Positions 40,631 through 49,193 of a stretch of 64,000 nt of DNA are shown piece by piece. Each line of letters opens with the position of its first letter. The first letter of the stretch is position 1. A program made the translations under genes and the position numbers. Source of the DNA: Spirosoma taeanense (GTDB lineage: Bacteria > Bacteroidota > Bacteroidia > Cytophagales > Spirosomataceae); NCBI RefSeq assembly GCF_013127955.1, contig NZ_CP053435.1, forward strand, positions 1,116,001 to 1,180,000, written 5' to 3'. The notes below the pieces were generated by a model. It was not told the origin of the DNA, made no database searches, and was given only the letters and a program-made list of their open reading frames with translations.

Positions 40631-41872
40631 ATGCTTAATAATCTGTTTTCGCTCGATGCGTCGTCCGGCAAACGCGTGTTTGGTCTGGATGTCATGCGGG
40701 CGGCCGCCATTCTCATCGTTGTCGACGCCCACGCGACGGTTGCGCTGAAGGAATATTATAGCGGAGCGTTCTGGCACCACCTGCTGCCCGATGGCGTAGA
40801 ACTGTTTTTTGTGCTGAGCGGCTTTCTGATTGGTGGAATTCTGATCCGGTCGTATGAAAAGAGCGGCCGTTTCGACGGTGGCCTGCTGCTGAACTTCTGG
40901 ACGCGCCGTTGGTTTCGTACCCTGCCAAACTACTATCTGGTCCTGACGGGTCTGATTGCTTTCGCCCTGTTGCGGGCCTGGCGCAGTGGCCTGCACCATA
41001 CGTTGCCGGAGAAAGGGACGCTGATTCAATACTTTTTCTTTCTGCAGAACTTTGCTCACTACGTCCCCGATTTCTTTCCCGAAACCTGGAGTCTGGCCAT
41101 TGAAGAGTGGTCATACATTACGCTGCCGCTGCTGTTATGGGTCATGCACAGCCTGCTATCGGCCCGCTGGCCGCACCAGCGGATTGTGCTCGCTACCATC
41201 CTGACAATTATTCTGGGAACGAACCTGTACCGCTTTATTACGGCCATTCAGATTCCTATTTCGGCGGGTGAACTGGGCTACCGGGGCATTGTTCTGACGC
41301 GGCTGGATGCGATTTCCTATGGCGTGCTGGCGGCATACGTAAAGCAATATTACCCGCGTGAGTGGGCCAGCGAACTGCTTCGCCGGCGGTTGCTCACGGC
41401 GGGTCTGCTGCTGACGCTTATCGCTGCGTTTTCGGCCTCGATTGTTATCCTGAAGTTCTACTACGAAGCAGGCGTTTATCCGGCCTACGTCTTTTATAAA
41501 CGAACCTTTTACTTTCCGTTTATTGGCCTGAGTATGGCCCTGCTGCTGCCATACATGGACGGCTGGCGGACAGCAACGAGCGGCTGGAGCCAGTTCGGTA
41601 TTGCTCGTGCCATTACGCACGTCAGCCTGATTTCGTATTCGATGTACCTGCTCAACCTGACGCCCATTATGATCAATGTGGTCGAGCGGATTCCTACGAC
41701 CTCACTGCTGACGGGCTGGCTCAAGGTCGGCCTGTTCTGGGCATTGGTACTGGTGCTGTCAACGCTGCTGTTCAAGTTCTTCGAGAAACCCGTTACCGAA
41801 CTCCGCGAGCGGCTATCGAACCGGGAGCCCAAGATTACAGAGCCCGCCCGAATCGAACGGGTGAGCGAATAA
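40631..41872 (+). CDS. Membrane acyltransferase, family 3
   Basis: Encodes 413 residues from the ATG at 40631; a TTG two codons upstream is less likely. About ten spans. Motifs: GLDVMRAAAILIVVDAHA with the conserved Arg and His, DGVELFFVLSGFLIGGIL, RRWFRTLPNYY and ETWSLAIEEWSY. It is an inner-membrane O-acyltransferase for envelope sugars, target unknown. A TAGTTTTG at 40604-40611 resembles the -7 element, but no convincing -33 box goes with it. Confidence 0.9.
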   Translation: MLNNLFSLDASSGKRVFGLDVMRAAAILIVVDAHATVALKEYYSGAFWHHLLPDGVELFFVLSGFLIGGILIRSYEKSGRFDGGLLLNFWTRRWFRTLPNYYLVLTGLIAFALLRAWRSGLHHTLPEKGTLIQYFFFLQNFAHYVPDFFPETWSLAIEEWSYITLPLLLWVMHSLLSARWPHQRIVLATILTIILGTNLYRFITAIQIPISAGELGYRGIVLTRLDAISYGVLAAYVKQYYPREWASELLRRRLLTAGLLLTLIAAFSASIVILKFYYEAGVYPAYVFYKRTFYFPFIGLSMALLLPYMDGWRTATSGWSQFGIARAITHVSLISYSMYLLNLTPIMINVVERIPTTSLLTGWLKVGLFWALVLVLSTLLFKFFEKPVTELRERLSNREPKITEPARIERVSE

Positions 41873-41891
41873 GCTGATACACTCGTTGTGA

Positions 41892-42338
41892 TTAACTACT
41901 GTGATCGCTGACGATGACCCAGCGTTTTTTGATTTTACGCCAGAGCAGCGTAAAATGCCCGCCAGCGTCACCAATTTTGGGCCGGGTCAGGTGCCAGCGG
42001 CCAATTACGTAGGCGACATTGGGAGCGGGAAAGTCCAGGTGCAGAATATCGAACTTAAGCGTACCCATCGATGCCCGGTCGGGATAGCGTTTTTTATAAT
42101 TGGCGAGTGTGGCCTGGTAGCCATAGGTAATCCCCGCTTTACCCACAAAGGTTAGCGAATCAGACGGCCAGTAGCCTTCCATAAACTTATCAACGCGGCC
42201 TTCGTTCCAATCGTTGGTCTGGCGTTGCAGTACCTGTAAGATAGTCCGGCGGTCCTGGTTCAGGGCTGCGGTGTTGGGCTGACTAACAGCGGGAAACGCC
42301 AGCAGGTTTAATAGTAAGAGAACGTAAAGCTGCTTCAT
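41892..42338 (-). CDS. Exported NTF2-like protein (DUF4440/SnoaL type)
   Basis: Encodes 148 residues. Signal peptide MKQLYVLLLLNLLAFPAVSQ, then an NTF2-like cone fold: RRTILQVLQRQTNDWNEGRVDKF, YWPSDSLTFVGK, TYGYQATLANYKKRYPD and HFTLLWRKIKKRWVIVSDHSS. The family binds small molecules or catalyses simple isomerisations; here it is probably periplasmic. Function unknown. It converges on the acyltransferase gene. Confidence 0.85.
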   Translation of the reverse strand: MKQLYVLLLLNLLAFPAVSQPNTAALNQDRRTILQVLQRQTNDWNEGRVDKFMEGYWPSDSLTFVGKAGITYGYQATLANYKKRYPDRASMGTLKFDILHLDFPAPNVAYVIGRWHLTRPKIGDAGGHFTLLWRKIKKRWVIVSDHSS

Positions 42339-42463
42339 CGTAAACGGGATTTAGGGTAAAGCTACAGGATTCGCCCGTTGAAAAATGAATTGCCAAAGTC
42401 ATTACCGCGATTTGTGTTCGTTTGGACGATAAAGAACCCTATAGCTCCGTTTTTTATAACCTC

Positions 42464-43456
42464 ATGAAAGCCATTTTGTGTCAGCAATTCGGTCCGCCCG
42501 AACAACTCGTCCTGAAGGAAGTTCCTTCGCCGAAAGCGGGTAACGGGCAGGTTGTAATTCAGGTGGAAGCCTGCGGGGTTAACTTTCCCGATACGCTCAT
42601 GATTGAGGGAAAGTATCAGTTCAAGCCGCCGTTCCCGTTTTCGCCGGGGGGCGAAGTGTCGGGTACAGTCATTGAAGTAGGCGAGGGCGTTGAGCACCTG
42701 CGCGTTGGCGATGCGGTTTTTTCGCTGACGGGGCACGGCGGTTTTGCCGAAGAAGTCGTGGCTAACGCAGCAACAACGCTACCCATGCCAACCAGCGGAG
42801 CGGCTGGGGCAATGGATTTCGTTACGGCCGCTTCGACCATGTACACCTACGGTACGTCGTACCATGCCCTGAAGGATCGGGCAAATCTGCAGGCCGGTGA
42901 AACCCTCCTGGTCATGGGAGCGGCCGGGGGCGTCGGGCTGGCGGCTGTACAGTTAGGCGTACTGATGGGCGCGCGCGTGATTGCAGCCGCATCGAGCGAA
43001 GAGAAACTGGCCGTCTGCCGGGCGATGGGGGCTGCTGAAACCATTAATTACACTACTGAAAACCTTCGCGACCGCCTTAAAGAATTGACGAACGGTAACG
43101 GCGTTGACGTTATCTATGACCCGGTTGGGGATCGTTACGCTGAACCAGCGATTCGGTCGCTGGCGTGGAAAGGCCGGTATCTGGTGGTCGGTTTCGCGGC
43201 CGGTCAGATTCCGAACATTCCGCTGAATCTGGCGTTGCTGAAGGGAGCATCCATTGTGGGCGTATTCTGGGGCGCGTTTGCGCAGCGTGAACCGGAGATG
43301 AGCCAGCAAAACTTCCGTCAGATTCTGCACTGGATCACCGGCGGTCAGCTTAAACAACACATCTACCGCCTATATTCGCTCGCCGACGCACCCGAGGCCC
43401 TCCGCGACCTGATGGAGCGCCGGGTCGTTGGCAAAGCCGTGGTGGTTGCACGATAA
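42464..43456 (+). CDS. NADPH:quinone oxidoreductase-like enzyme
   Basis: Encodes 330 residues from the ATG at 42464. Medium-chain dehydrogenase/reductase of the zinc-free quinone oxidoreductase group: GroES-like N-terminus (VEACGVNFPDTLMIEGKYQ, PFSPGGEVSG), Rossmann motif VMGAAGGVGLAAVQLG and GVDVIYDPVGD. It would reduce quinones or conjugated ketones with NADPH. It precedes the SDR gene by 18 bp, so the pair is likely one transcript. Confidence 0.9.
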   Translation: MKAILCQQFGPPEQLVLKEVPSPKAGNGQVVIQVEACGVNFPDTLMIEGKYQFKPPFPFSPGGEVSGTVIEVGEGVEHLRVGDAVFSLTGHGGFAEEVVANAATTLPMPTSGAAGAMDFVTAASTMYTYGTSYHALKDRANLQAGETLLVMGAAGGVGLAAVQLGVLMGARVIAAASSEEKLAVCRAMGAAETINYTTENLRDRLKELTNGNGVDVIYDPVGDRYAEPAIRSLAWKGRYLVVGFAAGQIPNIPLNLALLKGASIVGVFWGAFAQREPEMSQQNFRQILHWITGGQLKQHIYRLYSLADAPEALRDLMERRVVGKAVVVAR

Positions 43457-43474
43457 TTCCAGACTCAGATCACT

Positions 43475-44211
43475 ATGAGACTACAGAATAAAGTTGCCAT
43501 AATTACCGGGGGGCCCGGGGCATTGGACAGGGTGCCGCCGAAGTCTTCTGCCGCGAAGGCGCTACGGTGGTTATCTGGGATTTGCTCGATGAAGGCGAGG
43601 CAACGGCTCTGATGTTAAGTAATCAGGGCTTTCGTTGTGAATTTATGCGCGTCAGTACAACCGACGTGCCGGGCATTGAGGCCGCGGCCCGCGAAGTGAT
43701 TGACCGCTACGGCCAGATTGATATTCTGATCAACAACGCCGGCATCACGCGCGACAAAACCCTGCTGAAAATGTCGTTTCTGGAGTGGCAGCAGGTTATT
43801 GACGTAAACCTGACGGGCGTATTTAACTGCACGAAGATTGTTGCGCCTTACATGGTTGAGCGGCAGTACGGCCGGATTATCTGCACGTCGTCCATTAACG
43901 GGGTGCATGGCGCGTTCGGGCAGACCAACTACGCGGCTGCCAAGGCCGGGATTATCGGCATGGTGCGTTCGTGGGCTAAAGAACTTGGTCCAAAAGGGAT
44001 TACGGCCAATGCCGTCGCGCCGGGTTTCATTCAGACGGCCATGACCGACGCCATGCCTGAAGATGTACGTAACAAGGCGGTCGCCAATGTGCCCGTCCGG
44101 CGCATCGGCAAGCCCGAAGACATTGCCTACGCGTATCTTTACCTGGCCTCCGACGAAGCCTCGTTTGTCAACGGGCACGTGCTGGCGGTGAATGGTGGGC
44201 AGGCATTGTAA
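43475..44211 (+). pseudogene. SDR/FabG-like reductase with a one-base frameshift
   Basis: The start MRLQNKVAIITGG is the family's glycine-rich beginning, but after G6 (43508-43513) the frame is lost. Seven G would restore GARGIGQGAAEVFCREGATV, and the rest is intact in the shifted frame to 44211: NNAGITRD, the catalytic triad Ser (CTSSINGVHG), Tyr and Lys (YAAAKAGI), PGFIQTAMTD and the end FVNGHVLAVNGG. The intended product is a 3-ketoacyl-ACP reductase-type enzyme of about 245 residues. Because the break is in a G run and all else is preserved, a base-calling error is quite possible. Confidence 0.85.
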
Positions 44212-44243
44212 GAGGCCGCATAACCAGTTGGGCTTACTTTCGT

Positions 44244-44251
44244 TACCTTTG
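44244..44251 (+). promoter_or_regulatory. Putative -7 element (TAccTTTG)
   Basis: TACCTTTG matches TAnnTTTG exactly and is 25 bp before the ATG of the short membrane peptide. The only TTG upstream is too close (13 bp), so the -33 part is doubtful. Confidence 0.4.
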
Positions 44252-44275
44252 TGGAGGCATGCAAGCTACCTGCTC

Positions 44276-44389
44276 ATGAACAGGATTCAGAAGTTTTATA
44301 ACGAGTATAAGCCGTATATCTTCTCCGACGGCTGGTACTACGTCTTCATTGTGGTGTTTATTATCGTTCTCTTTATATTCTTTTCCTGA
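44276..44389 (+). CDS. 37-residue single-span membrane peptide
   Basis: Encodes MNRIQKFYNEYKPYIFSDGW followed by one hydrophobic span (YYVFIVVFIIVLFIFF). It begins at an ATG downstream of a -7-like box, and its stop directly precedes the GTG start of the lipid kinase (no gap), so translation is probably coupled. Short single-span peptides of this form are common before metabolic genes in this phylum. Function unknown. Confidence 0.5.
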   Translation: MNRIQKFYNEYKPYIFSDGWYYVFIVVFIIVLFIFFS

Positions 44390-45268
44390 GTGGCCAATTT
44401 ACCGGCCGTTCTGGCCTTCATCAACCCGCTGTCGGGTACTATCTCTCTCAACCAGAAAACCCGGCTACGCGATACGTTTCTGCAGCGGGCCGAAGCCCTC
44501 GGATACGCGCCCGAAGCGGTATTCACGGAGCGACCCGGCCACGCAACCGAGCTGGCGGCTGAGGCCGTCCGGCGGGGCGTCAGCCGGGTGCTGGCCATCG
44601 GTGGCGACGGCACCATCAACGAAACGGCGCAGGCGCTTCGGCGGTCAGCAACGGCCCTCGGCATCGTTCCCATCGGCTCGGGTAATGGTCTGGCGCGTCA
44701 TTTAGGGATTCCGCTTATTCCGCTGAAGGCCATCGAACGGGCCTTGAACGGGCGACCGGTCGTGATTGACAGCGGAGAGATCAACCAGCATCCGTTTTTC
44801 TGTACGGCGGGCCTGGGCTTTGAAGCATATGTAGCCCACGTTTTCGCCCAGCAGCCTGTGCGGGGCCTGTCAACCTACGTACAAACGGCATTCCGTGCTT
44901 TCTGGGCGTACCGGCCAACCCAGTACGTCATTGACGGTCAAGAGAGAACGTTGTTCTCGCTGACGTTTGCCAATGCGGGTCAGTTTGGTAATAATGCCTG
45001 GATGGCGCCTACGGCAAACATTGCCGACGGTCGGCTGGAGCAGTGCGAGCTCCGGCCTTTTCCGGCCCAACTGGCGGGCGTGCTGGCGTGGCGGCTGTTC
45101 AATAAAACGCTCAATCGTTCGGCCTACTGGCAGGGCCGGTCCGTTACGAAGGCTATCGTGCAGGCCGAAGGGCCTTTGCTTATTCACGCCGACGGCGAAC
45201 CCCTGACGTTACCCGATGGGCGGGCGGAAGTACGGGTTCTGCCCGGTAGTTTACTGGTTCTGTTGTAG
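44390..45268 (+). CDS. Diacylglycerol/lipid kinase (YegS/DagK-like)
   Basis: Encodes 292 residues from a GTG. The DAGK catalytic domain shows AFINPLSGT, the nucleotide motif VLAIGGDGTINETAQ and PIGSGNGLARHLG; the C-terminal beta domain has the usual TFANAGQFGNN. It phosphorylates lipids such as diacylglycerol or sphingoid lipids at the inner membrane. A sphingolipid substrate is conceivable because serine palmitoyltransferase is encoded 5 kb away, but nothing ties them directly. It directly follows the 37-residue peptide gene. Confidence 0.88.
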   Translation: MANLPAVLAFINPLSGTISLNQKTRLRDTFLQRAEALGYAPEAVFTERPGHATELAAEAVRRGVSRVLAIGGDGTINETAQALRRSATALGIVPIGSGNGLARHLGIPLIPLKAIERALNGRPVVIDSGEINQHPFFCTAGLGFEAYVAHVFAQQPVRGLSTYVQTAFRAFWAYRPTQYVIDGQERTLFSLTFANAGQFGNNAWMAPTANIADGRLEQCELRPFPAQLAGVLAWRLFNKTLNRSAYWQGRSVTKAIVQAEGPLLIHADGEPLTLPDGRAEVRVLPGSLLVLL

Positions 45269-45414
45269 GCAGAAAAGGCAGATGCGTTCAAATAGAGGCA
45301 TGTTCGAATGAATGATGGTCATCATTCACACAACATAACGCTGGAAACCCGATATTTGCCCCGCCAAAACTATCTAAACGGCGGGCGTGGTTCGCGTCCA
45401 ATGTCTTCTGTCTG

Positions 45415-46623
45415 ATGTCTGAAAAAGTAGTTCTTGCCTTTAGCGGGGGTCTGGATACCTCCTTCTGCGTAAAATATTTGTCTGAAGACCGGGGGCTCGA
45501 AGTCCACTCGGTACTGGTTGACACAGGCGGTTTCTCGGATGCCGAACTGAAAGCCATTGAAGAGCGGGCTTACTCGCTGGGAGTTAAATCCCACGTTACC
45601 ATCTCCAAGACGGACGATTATTACCAGCAGTGTCTGAAGTATCTGGTCTTCGGAAACGTGCTGAAAAACAATACGTACCCACTCAGTGTAAGTGCCGAAC
45701 GGATTTTTCAGGCCATTGCTGCGGCCGAATACGCCCGGCAAATCGGCGCGTCGGCAATTGCACACGGTTCGACCGGTGCCGGGAACGATCAGGTACGTTT
45801 CGATATGGCATTCCGGATTATCGCGCCCGAAGCCGAAATCATTACGCCTATCCGCGATCTGAAACTCTCGCGCGAGGCCGAAATCGAATACCTCAAGTCG
45901 AAAGGTGTCGAGCAGGAGTGGCACAAGGCGGCCTATTCCATCAACAAAGGGTTGTGGGGTACGTCGGTTGGCGGCAAAGAAACGCTGACCTCCGACCAGT
46001 TCCTGCCTGAGTCGGCCTGGCCGACGCCGGTGAGCAAGACGGAGCCCGAAACCATTACGCTCACGTTTTCGCAGGGCGAAATCAAAGGTATTGCCGGAGC
46101 GTCTGGCGACGAAACGTTCGACAACCCCGTTGACGCAATCCGTCGACTGACCGAACTGGCCAGTCCGTTCGGTATTGGCCGCGACATTCACGTTGGCGAT
46201 ACGATTATCGGTATCAAAGGCCGGGTTGGTTTTGAAGCGCCCGCTCCGCTGATCCTGATTAAAGCGCATCATACGCTCGAAAAACACGTACTGACCAAGT
46301 GGCAGCTGTACTGGAAAGATCAACTGGCCAACTGGTATGGCACGATGCTCCACGAAGGCCAGTTTATGGACCCCGTTATGCGCAACATCGAAACGTTCCT
46401 GAGCGATACGCAGGGGCATGTTTCGGGTAAGGTACACGTCCAGCTCGCTCCATATCGTTTCCAGGTGATGGGTATTGAATCGGACTATGACCTGATGTCG
46501 TCGGCTTTTGGTTCGTATGGCGAAATGAACAACGCCTGGACCGGCGACGATGTACGGGGCTTCTCGAAGGTGGCTTCCAATCAGGTGATGATCTACGAGA
46601 AAATACGTGAACATAATTCTTGA
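45415..46623 (+). CDS. argG: Argininosuccinate synthase
   Basis: Encodes 402 residues. The ATP pyrophosphatase loop VVLAFSGGLDTSFCVKYL is at the N-terminus, followed by ARQIGASAIAHGSTGAGNDQVRF, YSINKGLWGTSVGGKET and the citrulline/aspartate-site segments. It joins citrulline and aspartate with ATP. Length is normal. The glycosyltransferase gene starts inside its last 17 bp, and argC follows that, so argG, the glycosyltransferase and argC probably share a transcript. Confidence 0.95.
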   Translation: MSEKVVLAFSGGLDTSFCVKYLSEDRGLEVHSVLVDTGGFSDAELKAIEERAYSLGVKSHVTISKTDDYYQQCLKYLVFGNVLKNNTYPLSVSAERIFQAIAAAEYARQIGASAIAHGSTGAGNDQVRFDMAFRIIAPEAEIITPIRDLKLSREAEIEYLKSKGVEQEWHKAAYSINKGLWGTSVGGKETLTSDQFLPESAWPTPVSKTEPETITLTFSQGEIKGIAGASGDETFDNPVDAIRRLTELASPFGIGRDIHVGDTIIGIKGRVGFEAPAPLILIKAHHTLEKHVLTKWQLYWKDQLANWYGTMLHEGQFMDPVMRNIETFLSDTQGHVSGKVHVQLAPYRFQVMGIESDYDLMSSAFGSYGEMNNAWTGDDVRGFSKVASNQVMIYEKIREHNS

Positions 46624-47860
46624 TGCGAGCCCGCTGGGTATCGGGTTTTACCACCGGAAGGCACAGACGGGGGTTAGCCGCGTAGCCGAGGAGCTGCTGA
46701 AAGGGCTGTGGCAAGCCAGCGACATAGATCTGTCGCTGGCGGCTTCCACCCATCTGCCCGAAACCATGCGGTATGTCCGGCAGGCGTTCAACGGCAGTAT
46801 GCCTCCGTTCGTCAACACGGCTGGCGGCCGACTGTCGGCCCGGCTCGAAAACGCGCTGCTGGGCCCGTTTGAAGCCGGCAGTCTGCCATCGAAGGCCATC
46901 CGGCAGGTGGCCTACCGGACGCGTAAGGCGTTCAATCGGGAGCAGGGCCGGTTTCGGGTGACGCAGTTCCCGGAAGGAGCCATCTACCACTCGCCGTTTT
47001 TTTCGATTCCCAAATCGGTGCGGCAGATTCCGACAGTGCAGACGATTCACGATCTGATTCCGATTCTGCACCCGGAGTGGTTTCCGGCGGGGGAGCAAAC
47101 CGTCCGGCAGGTCATTGAAGCTCTGCCGCCGACGGCCTGGGTAACGACCGTTTCGCAGGCGACCAAAGATGACTTCTGTCAGTACACGGGCTTCGACCCC
47201 GCCCGCGTAGTGCCTATTCACCTGGCCGCATCACCGACCTTATTTCATCCGGTAGCGGACGAAGTCCAGAAACAGGCTATCCGGCAGCAGTATGGTATCG
47301 GCGAAACGCCTTACCTGTTGAGCCTGGCTACGTTTGAGCCGCGTAAGAATACCGATCATCTGATTCGCTGCTTCGTAAAGCTGGCTAAATCCGGTGAGAT
47401 TCCGGCAGACGTAAAGCTGGTACTGGTAGGTACCAAAGGCTGGAAGTTCGACCGGATTGTTGACGAATTAAGTCGGCACGATACGCTGCGGTCGCGGCTG
47501 GTCGTGACGGGATTCGTACCGGACGAGCATCTGGCTCCGCTTTACGCGGGTGCGCTGGGGTTTGTTTATCCGTCCCTGTACGAAGGGTTTGGCCTGCCCC
47601 CGCTGGAAGCTATGCAGTGTGGCCTTCCGGTTATCGTTTCCGATATTCCGGCCAGCGCCGAGGTCGTTGGCGATGCCGCCATCCGCGTCCCGCCGACCGA
47701 TGTCAACGCGCTTTGCCAGGCCATGCTGACCTTGATCCAGTCCTCCTCGCTGCGGGCTAACCTGTCGGCGAAGGCCATCGCGCGAGCGTCGCAGTTCTCG
47801 TGGGCGAAGTTCATACAGCGGCATATAGAGTTATACAAAACGATTGCAGAACAGGCCTGA
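46607..47860 (+). CDS. Family 1 (GT4-type) glycosyltransferase
   Basis: Encodes 417 residues from a GTG that overlaps argG by 17 bp. GT-B fold: N-terminal IILDASPLGIGFYHRKAQTG, linker IPTVQTIHDLIPILHPEWF, then the C-terminal nucleotide-sugar domain SLATFEPRKNTDHLI, VTGFVPDEHLAPLYAGALGF and PSLYEGFGLPPLEAMQCG with the E-x7-E motif. It transfers a sugar from a nucleotide donor, probably to a surface glycan. Its place between two arginine genes is odd but positionally tight. Confidence 0.9.
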   Translation: MNIILDASPLGIGFYHRKAQTGVSRVAEELLKGLWQASDIDLSLAASTHLPETMRYVRQAFNGSMPPFVNTAGGRLSARLENALLGPFEAGSLPSKAIRQVAYRTRKAFNREQGRFRVTQFPEGAIYHSPFFSIPKSVRQIPTVQTIHDLIPILHPEWFPAGEQTVRQVIEALPPTAWVTTVSQATKDDFCQYTGFDPARVVPIHLAASPTLFHPVADEVQKQAIRQQYGIGETPYLLSLATFEPRKNTDHLIRCFVKLAKSGEIPADVKLVLVGTKGWKFDRIVDELSRHDTLRSRLVVTGFVPDEHLAPLYAGALGFVYPSLYEGFGLPPLEAMQCGLPVIVSDIPASAEVVGDAAIRVPPTDVNALCQAMLTLIQSSSLRANLSAKAIARASQFSWAKFIQRHIELYKTIAEQA

Positions 47861-47916
47861 CGGAATTCTTTCAGTAGGATTCTTGTCAGGTATAAAGCGC
47901 AGTTCAGAAAAAAGCA

Positions 47917-48897
47917 ATGACAATCAATATCGGTATTATCGGCGGAGCAGGCTACACGGGTGGCGAACTGCTGCGCATCCTGATCAATCATCCTTTCGTC
48001 AACGTAGCGTTTGTGCATAGCAACAGCCAGGCGGGTAAACCCGTCTGGGCAACGCATACCGATCTGCTGGGCGATACCGATCTACGGTTTTCGGGCGAGG
48101 AGCCAGCTACTTTGCTGGCGCAGGAAGGTCTGGATGCTGTGTTTCTGTGCTCGGGACATGGCGCATCAGTAAAGTTCATGGCCGAACACGACATCTCCGA
48201 CGATATTGCCGTGATTGACCTGAGCGCGGATTTTCGCGATGAACACGACGATTTCGTGTATGGCTTGCCCGAGCTTCAGCGCGACCGGATTCAGGAAGCC
48301 ACCCGGATTGCCAACCCCGGCTGTTTTGCAACGAGTATCCAACTGGCTTTGCTGCCCCTGGCTAAAGCTGGCCTGCTGACCGACGCTGTGCAGGTGAGTG
48401 CCGTGACGGGCAGCACGGGTGCCGGGCAGGCGCTGGTGCCGACCACGGGCTTTACATGGCGCAACAACAACATCTCAATCTATAAAGCCTTTACGCACCA
48501 GCACCTCGCCGAAATCCGGCAGAGCCTGACCATGCTTGACCCGGATTTCAGCCATGCGATCAATTTCGTGCCGTACCGGGGCGATTTTACGCGGGGTATT
48601 ATGGCGAATATCTACACGCCGTTTACCGGTTCCGGGGATGAAGCCAAGGAGCTGTACCGGACGTATTACGAAAATCATCCGTTTACGCACGTCAGCGAGT
48701 CACCCGTGGACGTAAAACAGGTCGTGAACACCAACAAATGTTTGCTTCATCTCGAACTGCATGAAGGGCAGCTGCTTATTACGAGCGTAATCGATAACCT
48801 GACCAAGGGCGCGTCGGGACAGGCGGTGCAGAATATGAACCTGATCTTTGGCCTCCCCGAGGATACGGGTCTGCGGCTCAAACCGGTAGCGTTTTAA
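47917..48897 (+). CDS. argC: N-acetyl-gamma-glutamyl-phosphate reductase
   Basis: Encodes 326 residues: NADP-binding IGIIGGAGYTGGELLRIL, VIDLSADFRD, catalytic Cys in IANPGCFATSIQLALLPL, VSAVTGSTGAGQ and the His region NFVPYRGDFTRGI. It reduces N-acetyl-glutamyl phosphate in arginine synthesis. The short form (about 320-345 residues) is normal for this phylum. It is followed by a clear terminator. Confidence 0.95.
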   Translation: MTINIGIIGGAGYTGGELLRILINHPFVNVAFVHSNSQAGKPVWATHTDLLGDTDLRFSGEEPATLLAQEGLDAVFLCSGHGASVKFMAEHDISDDIAVIDLSADFRDEHDDFVYGLPELQRDRIQEATRIANPGCFATSIQLALLPLAKAGLLTDAVQVSAVTGSTGAGQALVPTTGFTWRNNNISIYKAFTHQHLAEIRQSLTMLDPDFSHAINFVPYRGDFTRGIMANIYTPFTGSGDEAKELYRTYYENHPFTHVSESPVDVKQVVNTNKCLLHLELHEGQLLITSVIDNLTKGASGQAVQNMNLIFGLPEDTGLRLKPVAF

Positions 48898-48930
48898 CGT
48901 AACGGGTTTTCCGTCTCTGACTTTCAACGA

Positions 48931-48960
48931 GCCTGACACGTATTGTGTCAGGCTTTTTTT
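48931..48960 (+). terminator. Terminator after argC
   Basis: Stem GCCTGACAC / GTGTCAGGC (9 bp) with a 5-nt loop followed by T7 (48954-48960). Confidence 0.93.
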
Positions 48961-49193
48961 GGCCAACCTGTTGATGAGCGCTTTGGCTTTTACGACTAAC
49001 TGGATGGAGCGATTAATTACTGCGGTTTGTATAGCAGCGTGGCCTTCTACGTATTCTCGCTGCCGAATACTAAGAAGTTAGCGCCATCATAAAGCTGAAG
49101 GAAGTACCTTTTTGTCGTGATTATCAGCTCCTGACGTAGCCAGAACCTGTCCCAGCCACTAACTGACTATGGCTGGTTCGCAAAATCCGCACT

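Noticed and set aside
45370..46614. 414-codon minus-strand open frame
   Set aside because: Antisense shadow of argG, which is certain.
46376..47221. 281-codon minus-strand open frame
   Set aside because: Antisense shadow of the argG end and the glycosyltransferase; Arg/Pro-rich nonsense composition.
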